DNA of 64,000 nucleotides, taken from NCBI RefSeq assembly GCF_004923315.1, contig NZ_CP039646.1:253001-317000 (forward strand), in the 5' to 3' direction. A program made the translations under genes and the position numbers. Under the pieces are notes generated by a model. The model was given only the letters and a program-made list of their open reading frames with translations, did not search any database and was not told the origin of the DNA. Source of the DNA: Azospirillum sp. TSA2s. GTDB taxonomy: Bacteria > Pseudomonadota > Alphaproteobacteria > Azospirillales > Azospirillaceae. Each line of letters begins with the position of its first letter. Within the stretch, counting starts at the first letter, position 1. Shown in pieces: positions 42,742 to 56,951 of the stretch.

Positions 42742-43820
42742 CGCGCGTCACCGAACACCAGCACGCGGCCGGCATCGGCGCCGAGCCGGATGGCGGCACC
42801 CCGTTGCAGCGGATAAGGGGAGGCGAAATGCAACTCCGTCCCCGACGCGGTGACGCCGACGCCGTGGAAGCCGCGACCACGATACTCCACCGCCTCCACC
42901 CGCACCGGAATGCCGGCGTCGGTGCCGGTCGGCTCAAGATCGTCGGGGCGGATCGCCGCGACGGCCGCCTTGCCGGCGGATGTCCCACCCGTGGGCGCGG
43001 CCCGCATCCGGCCGCGGATCACCGTGCCTTCGATGTCGAGCAGGGCATCCTCGCCCTCCATCCCGACCAGTTCGCCGTTGAGGCGGTTGCGGAAGCCCAT
43101 GAAGTCGGCAACGTCGAGATGGGCGGGCAGGGCGTAAAGTTCCGCCGGGGTGCCGACCTGCCGGATGGCTCCGTCGCGCAGCACGACGATGCGGTCGGCC
43201 AGCGACAGCGCCTCTTCCTGGTCGTGGGTGACGTAGATGGTGGTGGAGCCGAGCGACTGGTGGATTCGGCGGATTTCCTGGCGCATCTCCAGCCGCAGCT
43301 TGGCGTCCAGATTGGAGAGCGGCTCGTCCATCAGCACCAGCGGCGGTTCGACCACGATGGCGCGGGCGATGGCGACGCGCTGCTGCTGGCCGCCCGACAG
43401 TTGGCCGGGCAGCTTTTCCGCCTGGGATTCCAGGCGGACCGCCGCCAGTGCGGCGTCGACGCGCTTTTCCAGTTCCGGCTTCGGAACGCCGCGCATGCGC
43501 AGTCCGAAACCGATGTTTTTGCGCACGGTCATGTGCGGGAACAGAGCGTAATTCTGGAAGACCATGCCGAAACCGCGCTCTTCCGGCCGCAGCACGTCGA
43601 CCCGGCGGTCGTCCAGCATGATGCGCCCGCCGCTGACGGGCAGCAGGCCGGCGATGCAGTTCAGCGCGGTGGTCTTGCCGCAGCCCGACGGGCCGAGCAG
43701 GGCGATGAACTCGCCCCGCTCGATGGTGAGGTCCAGCCCTTTCAGCGCCGTGAAGGCGTCGAACTCCCGCCTCACTCCCTGAAGGTGCAGTTGCTTGAAG
43801 GTGGTGGGTCCGACGTTCAT
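42738..43820 (-). CDS. ABC importer ATPase (PotA/UgpC-like)
   Basis: 360-residue ATP-binding subunit: Walker A GPSGCGKTT, Q-loop VFQNYALFPHMTV, signature LSGGQQQRVAIARA, Walker B PLVLMDEPLSNLD, H-loop THDQ, and a C-terminal TOBE domain (about 285-358, AIRPDDLEP to HFASPYPLQRG). It powers the importer formed by the two downstream permeases. ATG 43820 was taken because the domain starts there (FKQLHLQGVRREF) and AGGA lies upstream; the frame runs back into the hairpin region. A 10-bp hairpin separates it from the binding-protein gene. Confidence 0.94.
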   Translation of the reverse strand: MNVGPTTFKQLHLQGVRREFDAFTALKGLDLTIERGEFIALLGPSGCGKTTALNCIAGLLPVSGGRIMLDDRRVDVLRPEERGFGMVFQNYALFPHMTVRKNIGFGLRMRGVPKPELEKRVDAALAAVRLESQAEKLPGQLSGGQQQRVAIARAIVVEPPLVLMDEPLSNLDAKLRLEMRQEIRRIHQSLGSTTIYVTHDQEEALSLADRIVVLRDGAIRQVGTPAELYALPAHLDVADFMGFRNRLNGELVGMEGEDALLDIEGTVIRGRMRAAPTGGTSAGKAAVAAIRPDDLEPTGTDAGIPVRVEAVEYRGRGFHGVGVTASGTELHFASPYPLQRGAAIRLGADAGRVLVFGDAR

Positions 43821-43861
43821 TCCGGGGTCCTGTGGCTGGATGGAGCGCTGCCGCATTTTGC

Positions 43862-43886
43862 GCCCTCTCCCGCCCCGGGAGAGGGC
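43862..43886. repeat. Hairpin between binding-protein and ATPase genes
   Basis: GCCCTCTCCC-gcccc-GGGAGAGGGC, a 10-bp perfect stem of the same family as the elements at 35922-36073. Located just after the binding-protein stop on the minus strand, it may protect that message and lower downstream expression. Confidence 0.65.
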
Positions 43887-43921
43887 TTGTGAATGGGGCG
43901 CTGTCGTCAGCTGGAACGCTG

Positions 43922-45112
43922 TCACTTGCCCTTGCGCGCGCCGATCTCCTCGTCCCAGCGGCGGAAGGCCTGGACCAGCTTGTCGGCGGCGAGCGGCAGT
44001 TCGATGGGGTGGTCGGCGATCAGCTTGTCGTAGGACGGGCGGCCGAACTCCGCGATGGCGTCCTGGCTTTCCTTCGGCGCCATGGCGAGCGTCACGCCCT
44101 TCACCGCCGGGCCGGGATAGAAATAGCCCTCGTCATAGGTGTAGGCCTGCTGCGCCGGGGTCAGAAGGTGATTCATCAGGTCCAGGATGACGGCCATCTT
44201 TTCCGCCGACACGCCCTTGGGGATGCACATGTAATGGGCGTCGGCGACCCAGCGGAAATTCTCCACCGCGAAAACCTCGGCCGACTTCGGCACCACGCCG
44301 AGCACCCGCGGGTTGATGTCCCAGCCGGTGGTCGAGACGATGATGTCGAGCGACCCTTCGCCCAGCGCCTTCATGGTCGGGGTGGTGCCGGCCGGATAGG
44401 CTTCGATGGTCTCGCCCAGTTCGCGCAGGTAAGCCCAGGTCTTCTCCCAGCCATTGACGGGATCCTTGGGATCCTTGTCGCCAAGGATGTAGGGCAGCCC
44501 CATCAGGAAGGTGCGGCCGGGGCCGGAGTTGGCCGGACGGGCATAGGCGAAGCGCTTCGGGTTCGCCTTCGCCCAGGCCAGCAGTTCCGCCGCCGTCTTC
44601 GGCACCTGCTTCACCCGTTCCGGCGCATATTCGAACAGCGGGCCGGAGGGATAGTAGGTGACGACGACGCCCTGGCCTTCGGCGAGGCCCTGCATGCGGG
44701 CGGCGGGCTCCAGATAGATGTCGGACAGCTTCGGCAGGTCACCGGCGCGATCCGGCAGCAGATTGATCCACAGCTTCTGGTCGATGCCGGCCGACAGCAC
44801 GTCGGTGCCGGTCAGCACCAGATCGATGTCGACCCGGTTGGCGTCCTGCTGCGCCTTCAGCTTGCCGGGAAGTTCCGGTGCCGGCGCCTTGGAGAAGACG
44901 ATGCGCGAGACCCAGTCGGGCTTGGCTTTGCGGTAATTCTCGATCGCCTTCTGGGTCAGCGCCAGATTGCCGGCGACGTCCACCACGTTCAGCGTGACCG
45001 GGCTCGCCGGCTTCTGCAAGGCCGCGAAAACCGGCCGGCCGGCGGCCAGCAAACCGGCGGTGCCGGCGGAGGCCGCAAGGAAGCCGCGTCTCGAAATCCC
45101 GAGGTCGATCAT
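43922..45112 (-). CDS. ABC importer periplasmic binding protein
   Basis: 396-residue extracellular solute-binding protein with a Tat-type signal (ISRRGFLAASAGTAGLLAAG, ending near VFAAL). The mature domain follows the spermidine/iron family-1 fold (VTLNVVDVAGNLALTQKAIENYRKAKPDWVSRIVF, GGWEKTW-like WEKTWAYLRELGETIEAYPAG and PKGVSAEKMAVILDLMNHLL). It is the first gene of the ABC operon. Two TATGGTAG copies lie upstream (45250, 45283). The substrate cannot be read from the sequence; polyamine-like fold does not fix it. Confidence 0.88.
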   Translation of the reverse strand: MIDLGISRRGFLAASAGTAGLLAAGRPVFAALQKPASPVTLNVVDVAGNLALTQKAIENYRKAKPDWVSRIVFSKAPAPELPGKLKAQQDANRVDIDLVLTGTDVLSAGIDQKLWINLLPDRAGDLPKLSDIYLEPAARMQGLAEGQGVVVTYYPSGPLFEYAPERVKQVPKTAAELLAWAKANPKRFAYARPANSGPGRTFLMGLPYILGDKDPKDPVNGWEKTWAYLRELGETIEAYPAGTTPTMKALGEGSLDIIVSTTGWDINPRVLGVVPKSAEVFAVENFRWVADAHYMCIPKGVSAEKMAVILDLMNHLLTPAQQAYTYDEGYFYPGPAVKGVTLAMAPKESQDAIAEFGRPSYDKLIADHPIELPLAADKLVQAFRRWDEEIGARKGK

Positions 45113-45576
45113 TGGAAGGTCCCTCCCGTTCAAGGCATTTTTTGGGTGTGGCCGGCAAGCTGGAAGCGGCCGGCGCACCAGGGGCCCCGGCCGGACTGCA
45201 ATCGATGTAGCGGAAGATGCGGATAATTCGTAACCCGTACAAATGCTAGTATGGTAGCCGGGTGCCCGCAAGCCGAAACTCGTATGGTAGTGCGGCGCGC
45301 GTGCGATTTTGCGCAGGAGGCGAGGAGACCGGGCGGGCCGACGCGCATGCCCTTATGCGACGTCGCATTTCTCAGCGCTGCGAATTATGGAAATCATTTC
45401 GCACCAGCACACGGACGGTTGAAACTTCTGACAGAATGGGCATGCTGTCGCCGATGGTCTGACCACTTCGCGTGCAGGGGGATTCTCCTGCCCGGACTTT
45501 GATCATCCCCATTCAAGTATCCAGCGTTCGCGCATCGACCCGTATCCGTCCATCCTCGACCAGGAAACCGTCGCCC
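45113..45576. other. Shared control region of ABC operon and ppc
   Basis: This 464-bp gene-free region separates two divergent genes. It contains two TATGGTAG motifs near the ABC side and is otherwise unremarkable; short open frames in it lack ribosome binding sites. The ppc promoter should lie in the right half (about 45370-45560), but no clear -35/-10 pair was recognised. Confidence 0.5.
45250..45290. promoter_or_regulatory. Two candidate GntR operator copies upstream of ABC operon
   Basis: TATGGTAG at 45250-45257 and 45283-45290, both preceded by G (GTATGGTAG), in the same orientation and 33 bases apart, about three helical turns, so both face one side of the DNA. They lie 138-178 bases before the binding-protein start. 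Confidence 0.6.
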
Positions 45577-48348
45577 ATGTCCGCCATCCTGCTGCAGGAA
45601 AGTTCCGAGACGAAGGACCAGCCGCTCCGCGAAGATATCCGCCTGCTGGGGCGCATCCTGGGCGACACCGTCCGCAGCCAGGAGGGGGAGGCGGTGTTCG
45701 ACATCGTCGAGCGGATCCGCCAGACCTCCATCCGCTTCCACCGTGAAGAGGACCAGGGCGCCCGCAAGGAGCTGGAGGCGATCCTGAACAGCCTGTCGCC
45801 GCCGCAGACTGCGCGGGTGGTGCGGGCCTACAGCTTCTTCTCGCACCTCGCCAACATCGCCGAGGACCAGCACCACATCCGCCGCACCCGCGCCCATGCG
45901 CTCGCCGGGTCGGCCCCGCGCGAAGGCACGATGGCCCATGCGCTGGACGAGGCGGCGAAGGCCGGCGTCACCACCCAGCAGCTGAAGGAGTTCTTCGACG
46001 GCGCGCTGGTCAGTCCGGTGCTGACCGCCCACCCGACCGAGGTCCAGCGCAAGAGCATCCTGACCGTGCAGATGGCTGTCGCCAACCTGCTGGCGGAGCG
46101 CGACCATGGGCCGATGACGCCGGAGGAGGAGGAGACCAACCTCGAATCGCTCCAGCGCGCCGTGCTGACGCTGTGGCAGACCGCGATCCTGCGCGCCACC
46201 AAGCTGGCGGTGACCGACGAGGTGGCGAACGGCCTGACCTTCTACGACTACACCTTCCTGCGCGAGATGCCGCGCTTCTACGCCCAGCTGGAAGACCATC
46301 TGCGCAAGACCGACCCGTCCTGGGCGACGACGGAGCTGCCGTCCTTCCTGCGCATGGGCAGCTGGATCGGCGGCGACCGTGACGGCAACCCCTTCGTCAC
46401 CGCCCCCGTCCTGCGTCAGGCGATGCGGATGCAGAGCACCCGCGCCCTGCAATTCTATCTGGATGAACTGCACACTCTGGGGTCGGAGCTGTCGCTGAGC
46501 ACCCGCGTCATCGACGTGTCGGAGCCGCTGCGCCAGTTGGCCGAACGCTCGCCCGATCCCTCGCCGCACCGCAAGCTGGAACCGTATCGCCGCGCCATTT
46601 CCGGCCTTTATGCGCGGGTCGCCGCGACCCTGCGGACGCTGGACGGGCTGGAGGCGCCGCGCCACGCGGTGGGCGACGCACCGCCTTACCTGACCCCGGC
46701 GGAGTTCCGCGCCGACCTCGACATCATCGACCGCTCGCTGACCGTCAACGGTTCGGCCGCACTCGCCAAGGGCCGGCTGCGCCACCTGCGACGCGCGGTG
46801 GACCTGTTCGGTTTCCATCTGGCCAGCATCGACCTGCGCCAGAACTCCGACGTGCATGAGCGGTCCGTGGCGGAACTGCTGTCCTTCGCCGATGCTGGCG
46901 TGGATTACAAGGCGCTGTCGGAGGACGAACGGATCGAGCTGCTGGTCCGCGAACTGGAGACCAACCGTCCGCTTGCCTCGCGCTACGCCGATTATTCGGA
47001 AGAGACCGGGTCCGAACTGGACATCCTGCGCACCGCCGCCGAATCCCGCGCCCGCTTCGGCGCCGATGCGGTGGTGAACTGCGTCATCTCCAAGACCGAC
47101 GGCGTGTCGGACATCCTGGAGGTCGCCGTCCTGCTGAAGGAAGCCGGGCTGCTGCGGCCGAAGGAAAAGGCGCTGGACCTGAACATCGCGCCGCTGTTCG
47201 AGACCATCGGCGACCTGCGCAACTGCGCCGCCACCATGGACCGGCTGCTGTCGATCCCGACCTACCGGCGCTTCCTGGAAAGCCGCGGCAACCTGCAGGA
47301 GGTGATGCTCGGCTATTCGGACAGCAACAAGGACGGCGGCTTCCTCACCTCCGGCTGGGAGCTGTACAAGGCCGAGATCGCGCTGGTCGAAGTGTTCGCC
47401 AAGCATGGCGTGCGGCTGCGGCTGTTCCACGGCCGCGGCGGCTCGGTCGGTCGCGGCGGCGGCCCCAGCTATCAGGCGATCCTGGCCCAGCCGGCCGGCG
47501 CCGTGCAGGGCGCCATCCGCATCACCGAACAGGGCGAGGTCATCGCCGGCAAATATTCCAACCCGGAGGTCGGCCGCCGCAACCTGGAGACGCTGGCCGC
47601 GGCGACGCTGGAAGCCACGCTGCTGCACCCGGAATCGGCCGCCCCCTGTTCCGATCAGTTCCTCCAGACCATGGAAGAGCTGTCGGAGCACGCCTTCAAG
47701 GCCTATCGCGGGCTGGTTTACGACACCGAAGGCTTCGAGAAGTATTTCTGGGAGTCGACGGTGATCGGCGAGATCGCCAATCTGAACATCGGCAGCCGTC
47801 CGGCGTCGCGCAAGAAGTCGACCAGCATCGAGGATCTGCGCGCCATCCCCTGGGTGTTCAGTTGGGCGCAATGCCGCCTGATGCTGCCGGGCTGGTACGG
47901 CTTCGGATCGGCGGTGAAGGCGTATCTGGCCCAGCATCCCGACGGGATGGAACGGCTGCGCGCCATGCACCGCGACTGGGGCTTCTTCAGCACGCTGCTG
48001 TCCAACATGGACATGGTGCTGTCCAAGTCGAACATCGCCATCGCGTCGCGCTATGCCGGGCTGGTGTCGGATCCGGCGCTGCGCGATGCCATCTTCTCCC
48101 GCATCCGGGCGGAGTGGCAGGACAGCATCGACGCCCTGCTGGCGATCACCGGCCAGACGGCCCTGCTTGAGAACAACCCGCTGCTGGCGCGGTCGATCCG
48201 GAACCGCTTCCCCTATCTGGACCCGCTGAACCATGTCCAGGTCGAGCTGCTGAAGCGCCACCGCACCAGCGACAGCGGAGAGCAGATCGCCCGCGGCATC
48301 CATCTGACCATCAACGGCATCGCCGCCGGCCTGCGCAACAGCGGCTGA
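45577..48348 (+). CDS. ppc: Phosphoenolpyruvate carboxylase
   Basis: 923-residue enzyme making oxaloacetate from PEP and bicarbonate, the main anaplerotic step supplying citrate synthase. All signature regions are visible: the catalytic His in [26 protein letters not shown], the [12 protein letters not shown] active site with its Lys, and [14 protein letters not shown]. The C-terminus ends in AAGLRNSG, close to the QNTG end that serves in aspartate inhibition. Length is normal. ATG 45577 has AGGAAA about ten bases upstream; the frame is open further back without homology. It is a single-gene unit. Confidence 0.97.
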   Translation: MSAILLQESSETKDQPLREDIRLLGRILGDTVRSQEGEAVFDIVERIRQTSIRFHREEDQGARKELEAILNSLSPPQTARVVRAYSFFSHLANIAEDQHHIRRTRAHALAGSAPREGTMAHALDEAAKAGVTTQQLKEFFDGALVSPVLTAHPTEVQRKSILTVQMAVANLLAERDHGPMTPEEEETNLESLQRAVLTLWQTAILRATKLAVTDEVANGLTFYDYTFLREMPRFYAQLEDHLRKTDPSWATTELPSFLRMGSWIGGDRDGNPFVTAPVLRQAMRMQSTRALQFYLDELHTLGSELSLSTRVIDVSEPLRQLAERSPDPSPHRKLEPYRRAISGLYARVAATLRTLDGLEAPRHAVGDAPPYLTPAEFRADLDIIDRSLTVNGSAALAKGRLRHLRRAVDLFGFHLASIDLRQNSDVHERSVAELLSFADAGVDYKALSEDERIELLVRELETNRPLASRYADYSEETGSELDILRTAAESRARFGADAVVNCVISKTDGVSDILEVAVLLKEAGLLRPKEKALDLNIAPLFETIGDLRNCAATMDRLLSIPTYRRFLESRGNLQEVMLGYSDSNKDGGFLTSGWELYKAEIALVEVFAKHGVRLRLFHGRGGSVGRGGGPSYQAILAQPAGAVQGAIRITEQGEVIAGKYSNPEVGRRNLETLAAATLEATLLHPESAAPCSDQFLQTMEELSEHAFKAYRGLVYDTEGFEKYFWESTVIGEIANLNIGSRPASRKKSTSIEDLRAIPWVFSWAQCRLMLPGWYGFGSAVKAYLAQHPDGMERLRAMHRDWGFFSTLLSNMDMVLSKSNIAIASRYAGLVSDPALRDAIFSRIRAEWQDSIDALLAITGQTALLENNPLLARSIRNRFPYLDPLNHVQVELLKRHRTSDSGEQIARGIHLTINGIAAGLRNSG

Positions 48349-48630
48349 CCGTCTTACCGCACCGCGGCACCGCGCGGCTTTCCGCCACACCGTTGCCCAC
48401 GAATGCGCCTTTCCTCCACCGCGAGGAAAGGCGCATTTTGTTTGTAGACGAAGGGCTTGGTCCGACTTGCCCTTTTCTTGTGCGATGCACGATCAACTCT
48501 TCGGCAGCGCAAAACAAGCGGCGGTTTTCGGGGTCCTGGCCAAAATAAGTCACGAGATATCGGCCGAAAATCCAAGTTGATCGCCCGTGAATATTTTGAT
48601 ACCTCATGCCTCCCCGAGAGGAGAAATGGT

Positions 48631-48828
48631 ATGACCACCCAGTCACAACAGCAGCAGATGGCCCAGCAGCAACAGGCGCGGGCCGGCATCGACACCCAGG
48701 GCAGCACCCCCAGCACCCAGGGCGGCGCCACCGACACATACGAGGAATTCTGCGGCGGCGCCTGCGGCGCCGGTGCCGGCGCCGCGGTGATCTGGCGGCC
48801 GATCACGGTGGAGCCGCGTCGCCGCTGA
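48631..48828 (+). CDS. 65-residue Gln-rich peptide with Cys-Gly-Ala core
   Basis: Short gene with a good ribosome binding site (GAGAGGAGAAA before the ATG) and a hairpin terminator 20 bases after its stop, so it looks like an independent expressed unit. The product has a Gln-rich N-terminal part (SQQQQMAQQQQARAG), a Thr/Ser/Gly linker and the core EEFCGGACGAGAGAAVIW followed by a basic tail RPITVEPRRR. Leader-plus-core layout and the CxxxC spacing recall modified-peptide precursors, but no modification enzyme is adjacent. No family recognised. It is convergent with a large chemoreceptor. Confidence 0.6.
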   Translation: MTTQSQQQQMAQQQQARAGIDTQGSTPSTQGGATDTYEEFCGGACGAGAGAAVIWRPITVEPRRR

Positions 48829-48848
48829 TCGACCATCTTGGCATAAGA

Positions 48849-48881
48849 AAAGCCCCTCTCCGGTAAAGGACGAGGGGCTTT
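48849..48881. terminator. Bidirectional terminator between peptide gene and chemoreceptor
   Basis: Ten-bp stem AAAGCCCCTC / GAGGGGCTTT with a 13-base loop, between two convergent stops; followed by TCCTTTT on the plus strand. Confidence 0.75.
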
Positions 48882-48912
48882 CCTTTTGTGGCCTATCGCT
48901 TCTGAGGACCGG

Positions 48913-51549
48913 TCAGCCCGCCCGCATGCGGTTGACCAAGCCGTCGACCTGGGACCCCAGCGACCGCACCTCGTCGGCGACGGTGGAGGAAGCGGTCAGC
49001 ACGCGGGTGGCGGATTCGCCGGATTCCGCGGCGGCGCGGGCGACGGAGTCGATGTTGCGGCGGACATGCTGGGTGCCGTCGGCGGCCTCGCCCACATTGC
49101 GGGCGATCTCGCGGGTGGCGGCACTCTGCTGCTCGACAGCCGCGGCGACGGTGGCGGCGATCTCGTTGATCTCGCGGATGGTGCCGGCGATGGAGCGGAT
49201 GGCATCCACCGCCTCCTGGGTCACCGACTGCATCGCCTGGATCTGGCTGGAGATCTCCTCCGTCGCCTTGCCGGTCTGGTTGGCAAGGCTCTTGACCTCC
49301 GACGCCACGACGGCAAAGCCCTTGCCGGCCTCCCCGGCGCGGGCGGCCTCGATCGTGGCGTTCAGCGCCAGCAGGTTGGTCTGGCTGGCGATGTCGTTGA
49401 TGAGCTGCACCACCTCGCCGATCTTGTTGGCGGACTGCGACAGTCCCTCCACCGTGCGGTCGGTGCGTTCGGCCTCGGTCGCGGCCTTGCGGGCGATCTG
49501 GCTGGAGGCGTGGACCTGGCTGCCGATCTCCTGGATGGAGGCGGACAGCTCCTCCGTCGCGGCGGCGACCGCCTTGACGCTGCCTTCGGCCTGCTGCGAG
49601 GTGCTGGCCGCGGTGGCCGCCTCGCCGGTGGTGGCCTCGGCGTTGCGGCTCATGCGCTGGGCCATGTCCTGCATTTCGCCGGCGGCGCGGGCGACGCGGT
49701 CGAGCACGCCGCGCACGCTGCTCTCGAAATTCTCGGCCATCTCGACCATGGCGCGGCGGCGTTCGCCGGCGGCACGGCTGCGCTCCGCCTCGGCACGGGC
49801 GTTGGCGGCGCTCGCCTCGTTGGCAGTGTCGCGGAAGACCATCAGGGCCCGGGTCATGTCGCCGATCTCGTCGGAACCGGCAGCGGGAATCGGCGCGTTC
49901 AGGTTTCCGGCGGCAATCGCCCGCATGGCATCGGACAGCTGGCTGATGCGCGCGACGATGTTGCGGCCGACGACGAACCAAGCCAGCGCGGCGGCACCGA
50001 TTAGGCTGGCGACCGCGAACAGGATCAGCATCTTGCGGCCGGCCGACAGCGCATCGGTCGCCCCGGCGGCGGCGGTGTCCGCCTCCTGCTTCATAGCGGA
50101 GATCTGGTCGTCGATCATGCCGGCGAACTGCCGGGCGATCTGGCGATTCTCCGCCAGGACCTTCACGTTCTCTTCGGCGGCGGCGAGTTCGGAGCGGCGC
50201 AGCTTGAACAGGCTGGTGTCGCCCTTGCCGAAGCCGGCCAGGACCTCGGCGCTCTTGACCAGCTTCGGCAGCCCGTCGTCACCGGCGGACTGCAGCGCCT
50301 TCAGCCGCTCCTCCATCGCCTTGGCGGCGGTGGTGAAACGGGTTTCCAGCATCGTCAGCCGTTCGGCGCTGGGCGCCTGCGTCGCCTCGTTCAGCGCGCC
50401 GACGGTGGCGGCGGCATAGGTCGACAATTCCAGATAGCTGCGGAAACGGGCCAGCCCGTCGCCCAGCAGATCCTGCATGGAATCGCGGGTCTGCGAGCGG
50501 ACATTGACGCTCGACAGCTTGATTTCCGCCTTCAGCCGCATCAGCGGCGATTCCATCTGCTCCAGCAGGGATGCCTGCCGGCGTGCGGCGTCGGTCAGGA
50601 CATCGGCCGTCTTCTGGCGCAGGGCCTCCCGTTCGGCGCTGCCGATCGGCAGTTCCAGGGCCTTGCGGCGCATGTCGAAGATGCCGGTGGCGCCGTCGCC
50701 CAGCTGGAAGAAGGCGTCCAGACCGTCGGAGGCCTCCTTGCTCAGGCGGCTGCCGATCTGCGCGGTGGCGCTGACGATGCGGGCGGCCGCTTCCAGGTAG
50801 CTCTGCTGGTGCTGGGTGACGGCGAAGGCGGTCTCCGCATTCCCGGCGCGGGTCAGGGACTCCGACGCCACGCCCAGGTCGCCACGCACTTCAAACATGG
50901 TGATCAGGGAGCGGACGGCGTCGCCCAGCGCGTTCATGTCGCGCTCGGTGCTGTTGTCCAGCGTCTCGCCCTTGCTGCGCAGGGTGGCGCCGGCCCGCTC
51001 GGTCAGCGGGGCGAGGTTGGACAGGAAGGCGTCGTAGGATTTCGCCAGATCGACGGCCATCGCCTCGCGCGTGCCGCGGACGGACAGGCGCTGGTCGGCC
51101 GCGGCGTTGCCATGCTCCAGCGTGGCGATCAGCCCTTCGGTCTTGCTGCGCAGCTCACCGATCCGCGGGTCGCCGGACCGGTGGGAGGCCAGTTCCTCCA
51201 CCAGGGCGCCCAGCGCCTTGCCGTTGCCCATGATCTCGCCATAGACGCGCTCGCGCTCGCTCTGGCTTTCCGCCGCGGCCAGCACCGGGGCGGCGGCGGC
51301 GATGCCGCTGCTTTCACCGGACAGGCGCTTCGCCAGTTCCATCTCCGGCAGGCCGGTGCCGACGATCTGCGTCAGCGGCCGTTCCACCGCCGAGAAGGAC
51401 GTCAGCCCGACGATGCTGGCGGCGACCGTCATGCCGGCCATACCGGCGAAGGCGAGCAGAAGCTTGCCGCGTACGCCCATCCGTCTGCTGCGTGGGGTGC
51501 CGTCCTGGCGGTTCGTCCTCATGGTGTCGTCGCGCGCGTCCATCGTCAT
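48913..51549 (-). CDS. Large methyl-accepting chemotaxis protein
   Basis: 878-residue chemoreceptor. After a short cytoplasmic start there is one transmembrane helix (about 23-45), an unusually long helical periplasmic region of about 460 residues (enough for two stacked helical bundles), a second helix at about 506-527 (MLILFAVASLIGAAALAWFVV), HAMP, and the coiled-coil signalling domain with tip [21 protein letters not shown] and [16 protein letters not shown]. It ends in NRMRAG with no CheR tether. ATG 51549 was chosen for AGGA five bases upstream; ATG 51543 or 51522 are alternatives. Ligand unknown. Confidence 0.92.
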   Translation of the reverse strand: MTMDARDDTMRTNRQDGTPRSRRMGVRGKLLLAFAGMAGMTVAASIVGLTSFSAVERPLTQIVGTGLPEMELAKRLSGESSGIAAAAPVLAAAESQSERERVYGEIMGNGKALGALVEELASHRSGDPRIGELRSKTEGLIATLEHGNAAADQRLSVRGTREAMAVDLAKSYDAFLSNLAPLTERAGATLRSKGETLDNSTERDMNALGDAVRSLITMFEVRGDLGVASESLTRAGNAETAFAVTQHQQSYLEAAARIVSATAQIGSRLSKEASDGLDAFFQLGDGATGIFDMRRKALELPIGSAEREALRQKTADVLTDAARRQASLLEQMESPLMRLKAEIKLSSVNVRSQTRDSMQDLLGDGLARFRSYLELSTYAAATVGALNEATQAPSAERLTMLETRFTTAAKAMEERLKALQSAGDDGLPKLVKSAEVLAGFGKGDTSLFKLRRSELAAAEENVKVLAENRQIARQFAGMIDDQISAMKQEADTAAAGATDALSAGRKMLILFAVASLIGAAALAWFVVGRNIVARISQLSDAMRAIAAGNLNAPIPAAGSDEIGDMTRALMVFRDTANEASAANARAEAERSRAAGERRRAMVEMAENFESSVRGVLDRVARAAGEMQDMAQRMSRNAEATTGEAATAASTSQQAEGSVKAVAAATEELSASIQEIGSQVHASSQIARKAATEAERTDRTVEGLSQSANKIGEVVQLINDIASQTNLLALNATIEAARAGEAGKGFAVVASEVKSLANQTGKATEEISSQIQAMQSVTQEAVDAIRSIAGTIREINEIAATVAAAVEQQSAATREIARNVGEAADGTQHVRRNIDSVARAAAESGESATRVLTASSTVADEVRSLGSQVDGLVNRMRAG

Positions 51550-51883
51550 ATGCGTCCTGCTCCCCGGAAAATGCGTCAGATCGGGCTTTTTGCCCGTTTT
51601 GTTCGTTCCTGCCGGCCGCAGACCGTTCCCCCACTCCCGGAGATTGGCACCGATCCGCACTGCTTGGCAGACCAACCATACCGCAGTGTGGTTGACAGAT
51701 CCTTACGGGGGAACTCTCATTTTCTGCCATTCCGGGTTCTAACCATTTTGGATTACGGCCACCCGACGGCCGATGCGGCGTGCGTCATTATGACCATCCG
51801 CCACCCCCGAACGTTATAGGGCCTCTCCCCGACTACGGCCGCGTGATAGTCTGCCCCGGAAATCATCGGCGAGGGGGAGTGGC
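51550..51883. other. Divergent promoter region of chemoreceptor and FIST operon
   Basis: This 334-bp region holds a TTGACA hexamer (51692-51697, plus strand), a possible -35 for the FIST operon, but no good -10 follows at the right distance. GTCAT-t-ATGAC (51784-51794) is a small perfect inverted repeat. No gene is seen. Confidence 0.4.
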
Positions 51884-53017
51884 ATGCGGGTCTGGCAGGC
51901 GGCGTTCGCACCTCCGGCGGCGGAGCTGTCTCCGCAACCGGCCGATCTCGTCCTGGTCTTCGGTTCATTCGACATCTTCGACGGCACGGATCTCGTCGCC
52001 CGGCTGGCTTCCGCATTCCCCGGCGCGGTGATCGCCGGATGCAGCACGGCGGGCGAGATCGCCGGCGACGCCGTGCTCGACGGGTCCTGCACCGTCACCG
52101 CCATCCGCTTCGACCGTGGCGGCGATGCGGTCGCGGTCGAGGCCGACATCGCCTCCGCCGACGACAGCCAGCAGGCGGGAGAAATGCTGGGAGAGGCGCT
52201 TGCCGCCCGGCCCGGATTGTCGGGGGTTCTGCTGTTCGCCCGCGGCGTCGGCGTGAACGGCAGCGCGCTGATCGACGGGCTGTCCTCGCGCCTGCCGGCG
52301 GGCCTTCCGGTGTCGGGCGGGCTGGCCGGCGACGGCGGCGCCTTCGTCCGCACGCTGGTGCTGGGGCCGTCCGGCGTGTCCGACAGCCGGGCGGTGGCGG
52401 TCGGGCTTTACGGCGGGAGCCTGCATCTCGGCCTCGGCTCCGTCGGCGGATGGGAACCGTTCGGGCCGGCGCGCAAAGTGACGAAGGCCGTCGGCAACCT
52501 GCTGCTCCAGCTGGACGGCGAGCCGGCCCTGAACGTCTACAAGCGCTATCTCGCCGACTATGCCCGCGAACTGCCGGCGTCGGGCCTGCTGTTTCCGTTC
52601 GAACTGCTGAACGGCAACCATGATTCGGTCGGGCTGATCCGCACCATCCTCGGCATCGACGAGGCGGCCGGCGGCCTGATCCTGGCCGGCACGGTGGAGG
52701 AGGGCTTCTTCCTGCGGCTGATGCACGCCAGCACCGACGGGCTGGTCGACGGGGCGGAGCAGGCCGGCGCCATCGCCGCCGCTGGTGCGGGTGAGGCGGC
52801 GGGCGACCGGCTCGCCCTGCTGGTCAGCTGCGTCGGCCGCAAGCTGGTGATGGGCGACCGGGTGGAGGAGGAGGTGCAGGCGGTGGCGGACCGGATGGGA
52901 CCCGGCACGGTGCTGGCCGGCTTCTATTCTTATGGAGAGATCGGGCCGATGCGCGATCTGGTCGATTGCCGGCTGCACAACCAGACGATGACGGTCGCCC
53001 TGCTGACGGAACGCTGA
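51884..53017 (+). CDS. FIST-domain sensor protein
   Basis: 377-residue soluble protein made of FIST-N (about 20-205, [49 protein letters not shown]) and FIST-C (about 215-360, [26 protein letters not shown]; ends in GEIGPM...[13 protein letters not shown]). FIST domains are ligand-binding sensors, probably for amino acids or similar small molecules, and often sit next to histidine kinases. The next gene, a hybrid kinase, starts four bases after the stop and an HD-GYP gene follows, so this protein is the likely input of that relay. It has no signal peptide, so it should act in the cytoplasm. Confidence 0.9.
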   Translation: MRVWQAAFAPPAAELSPQPADLVLVFGSFDIFDGTDLVARLASAFPGAVIAGCSTAGEIAGDAVLDGSCTVTAIRFDRGGDAVAVEADIASADDSQQAGEMLGEALAARPGLSGVLLFARGVGVNGSALIDGLSSRLPAGLPVSGGLAGDGGAFVRTLVLGPSGVSDSRAVAVGLYGGSLHLGLGSVGGWEPFGPARKVTKAVGNLLLQLDGEPALNVYKRYLADYARELPASGLLFPFELLNGNHDSVGLIRTILGIDEAAGGLILAGTVEEGFFLRLMHASTDGLVDGAEQAGAIAAAGAGEAAGDRLALLVSCVGRKLVMGDRVEEEVQAVADRMGPGTVLAGFYSYGEIGPMRDLVDCRLHNQTMTVALLTER

Positions 53018-53021
53018 CCGC

Positions 53022-56947
<3,926 letters not shown>

Positions 56948-56951
<4 letters not shown>

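Noticed and set aside
45394..48390. 998-codon minus-strand frame over ppc
   Set aside because: Antisense shadow of a full-length PEP carboxylase with intact signature motifs.
51692..51726. Sigma-70 promoter (TTGACA) for the FIST operon
   Set aside because: The -35 is perfect, but at 17 bases spacing the -10 reads TCTCAT, too far from TATAAT to claim.
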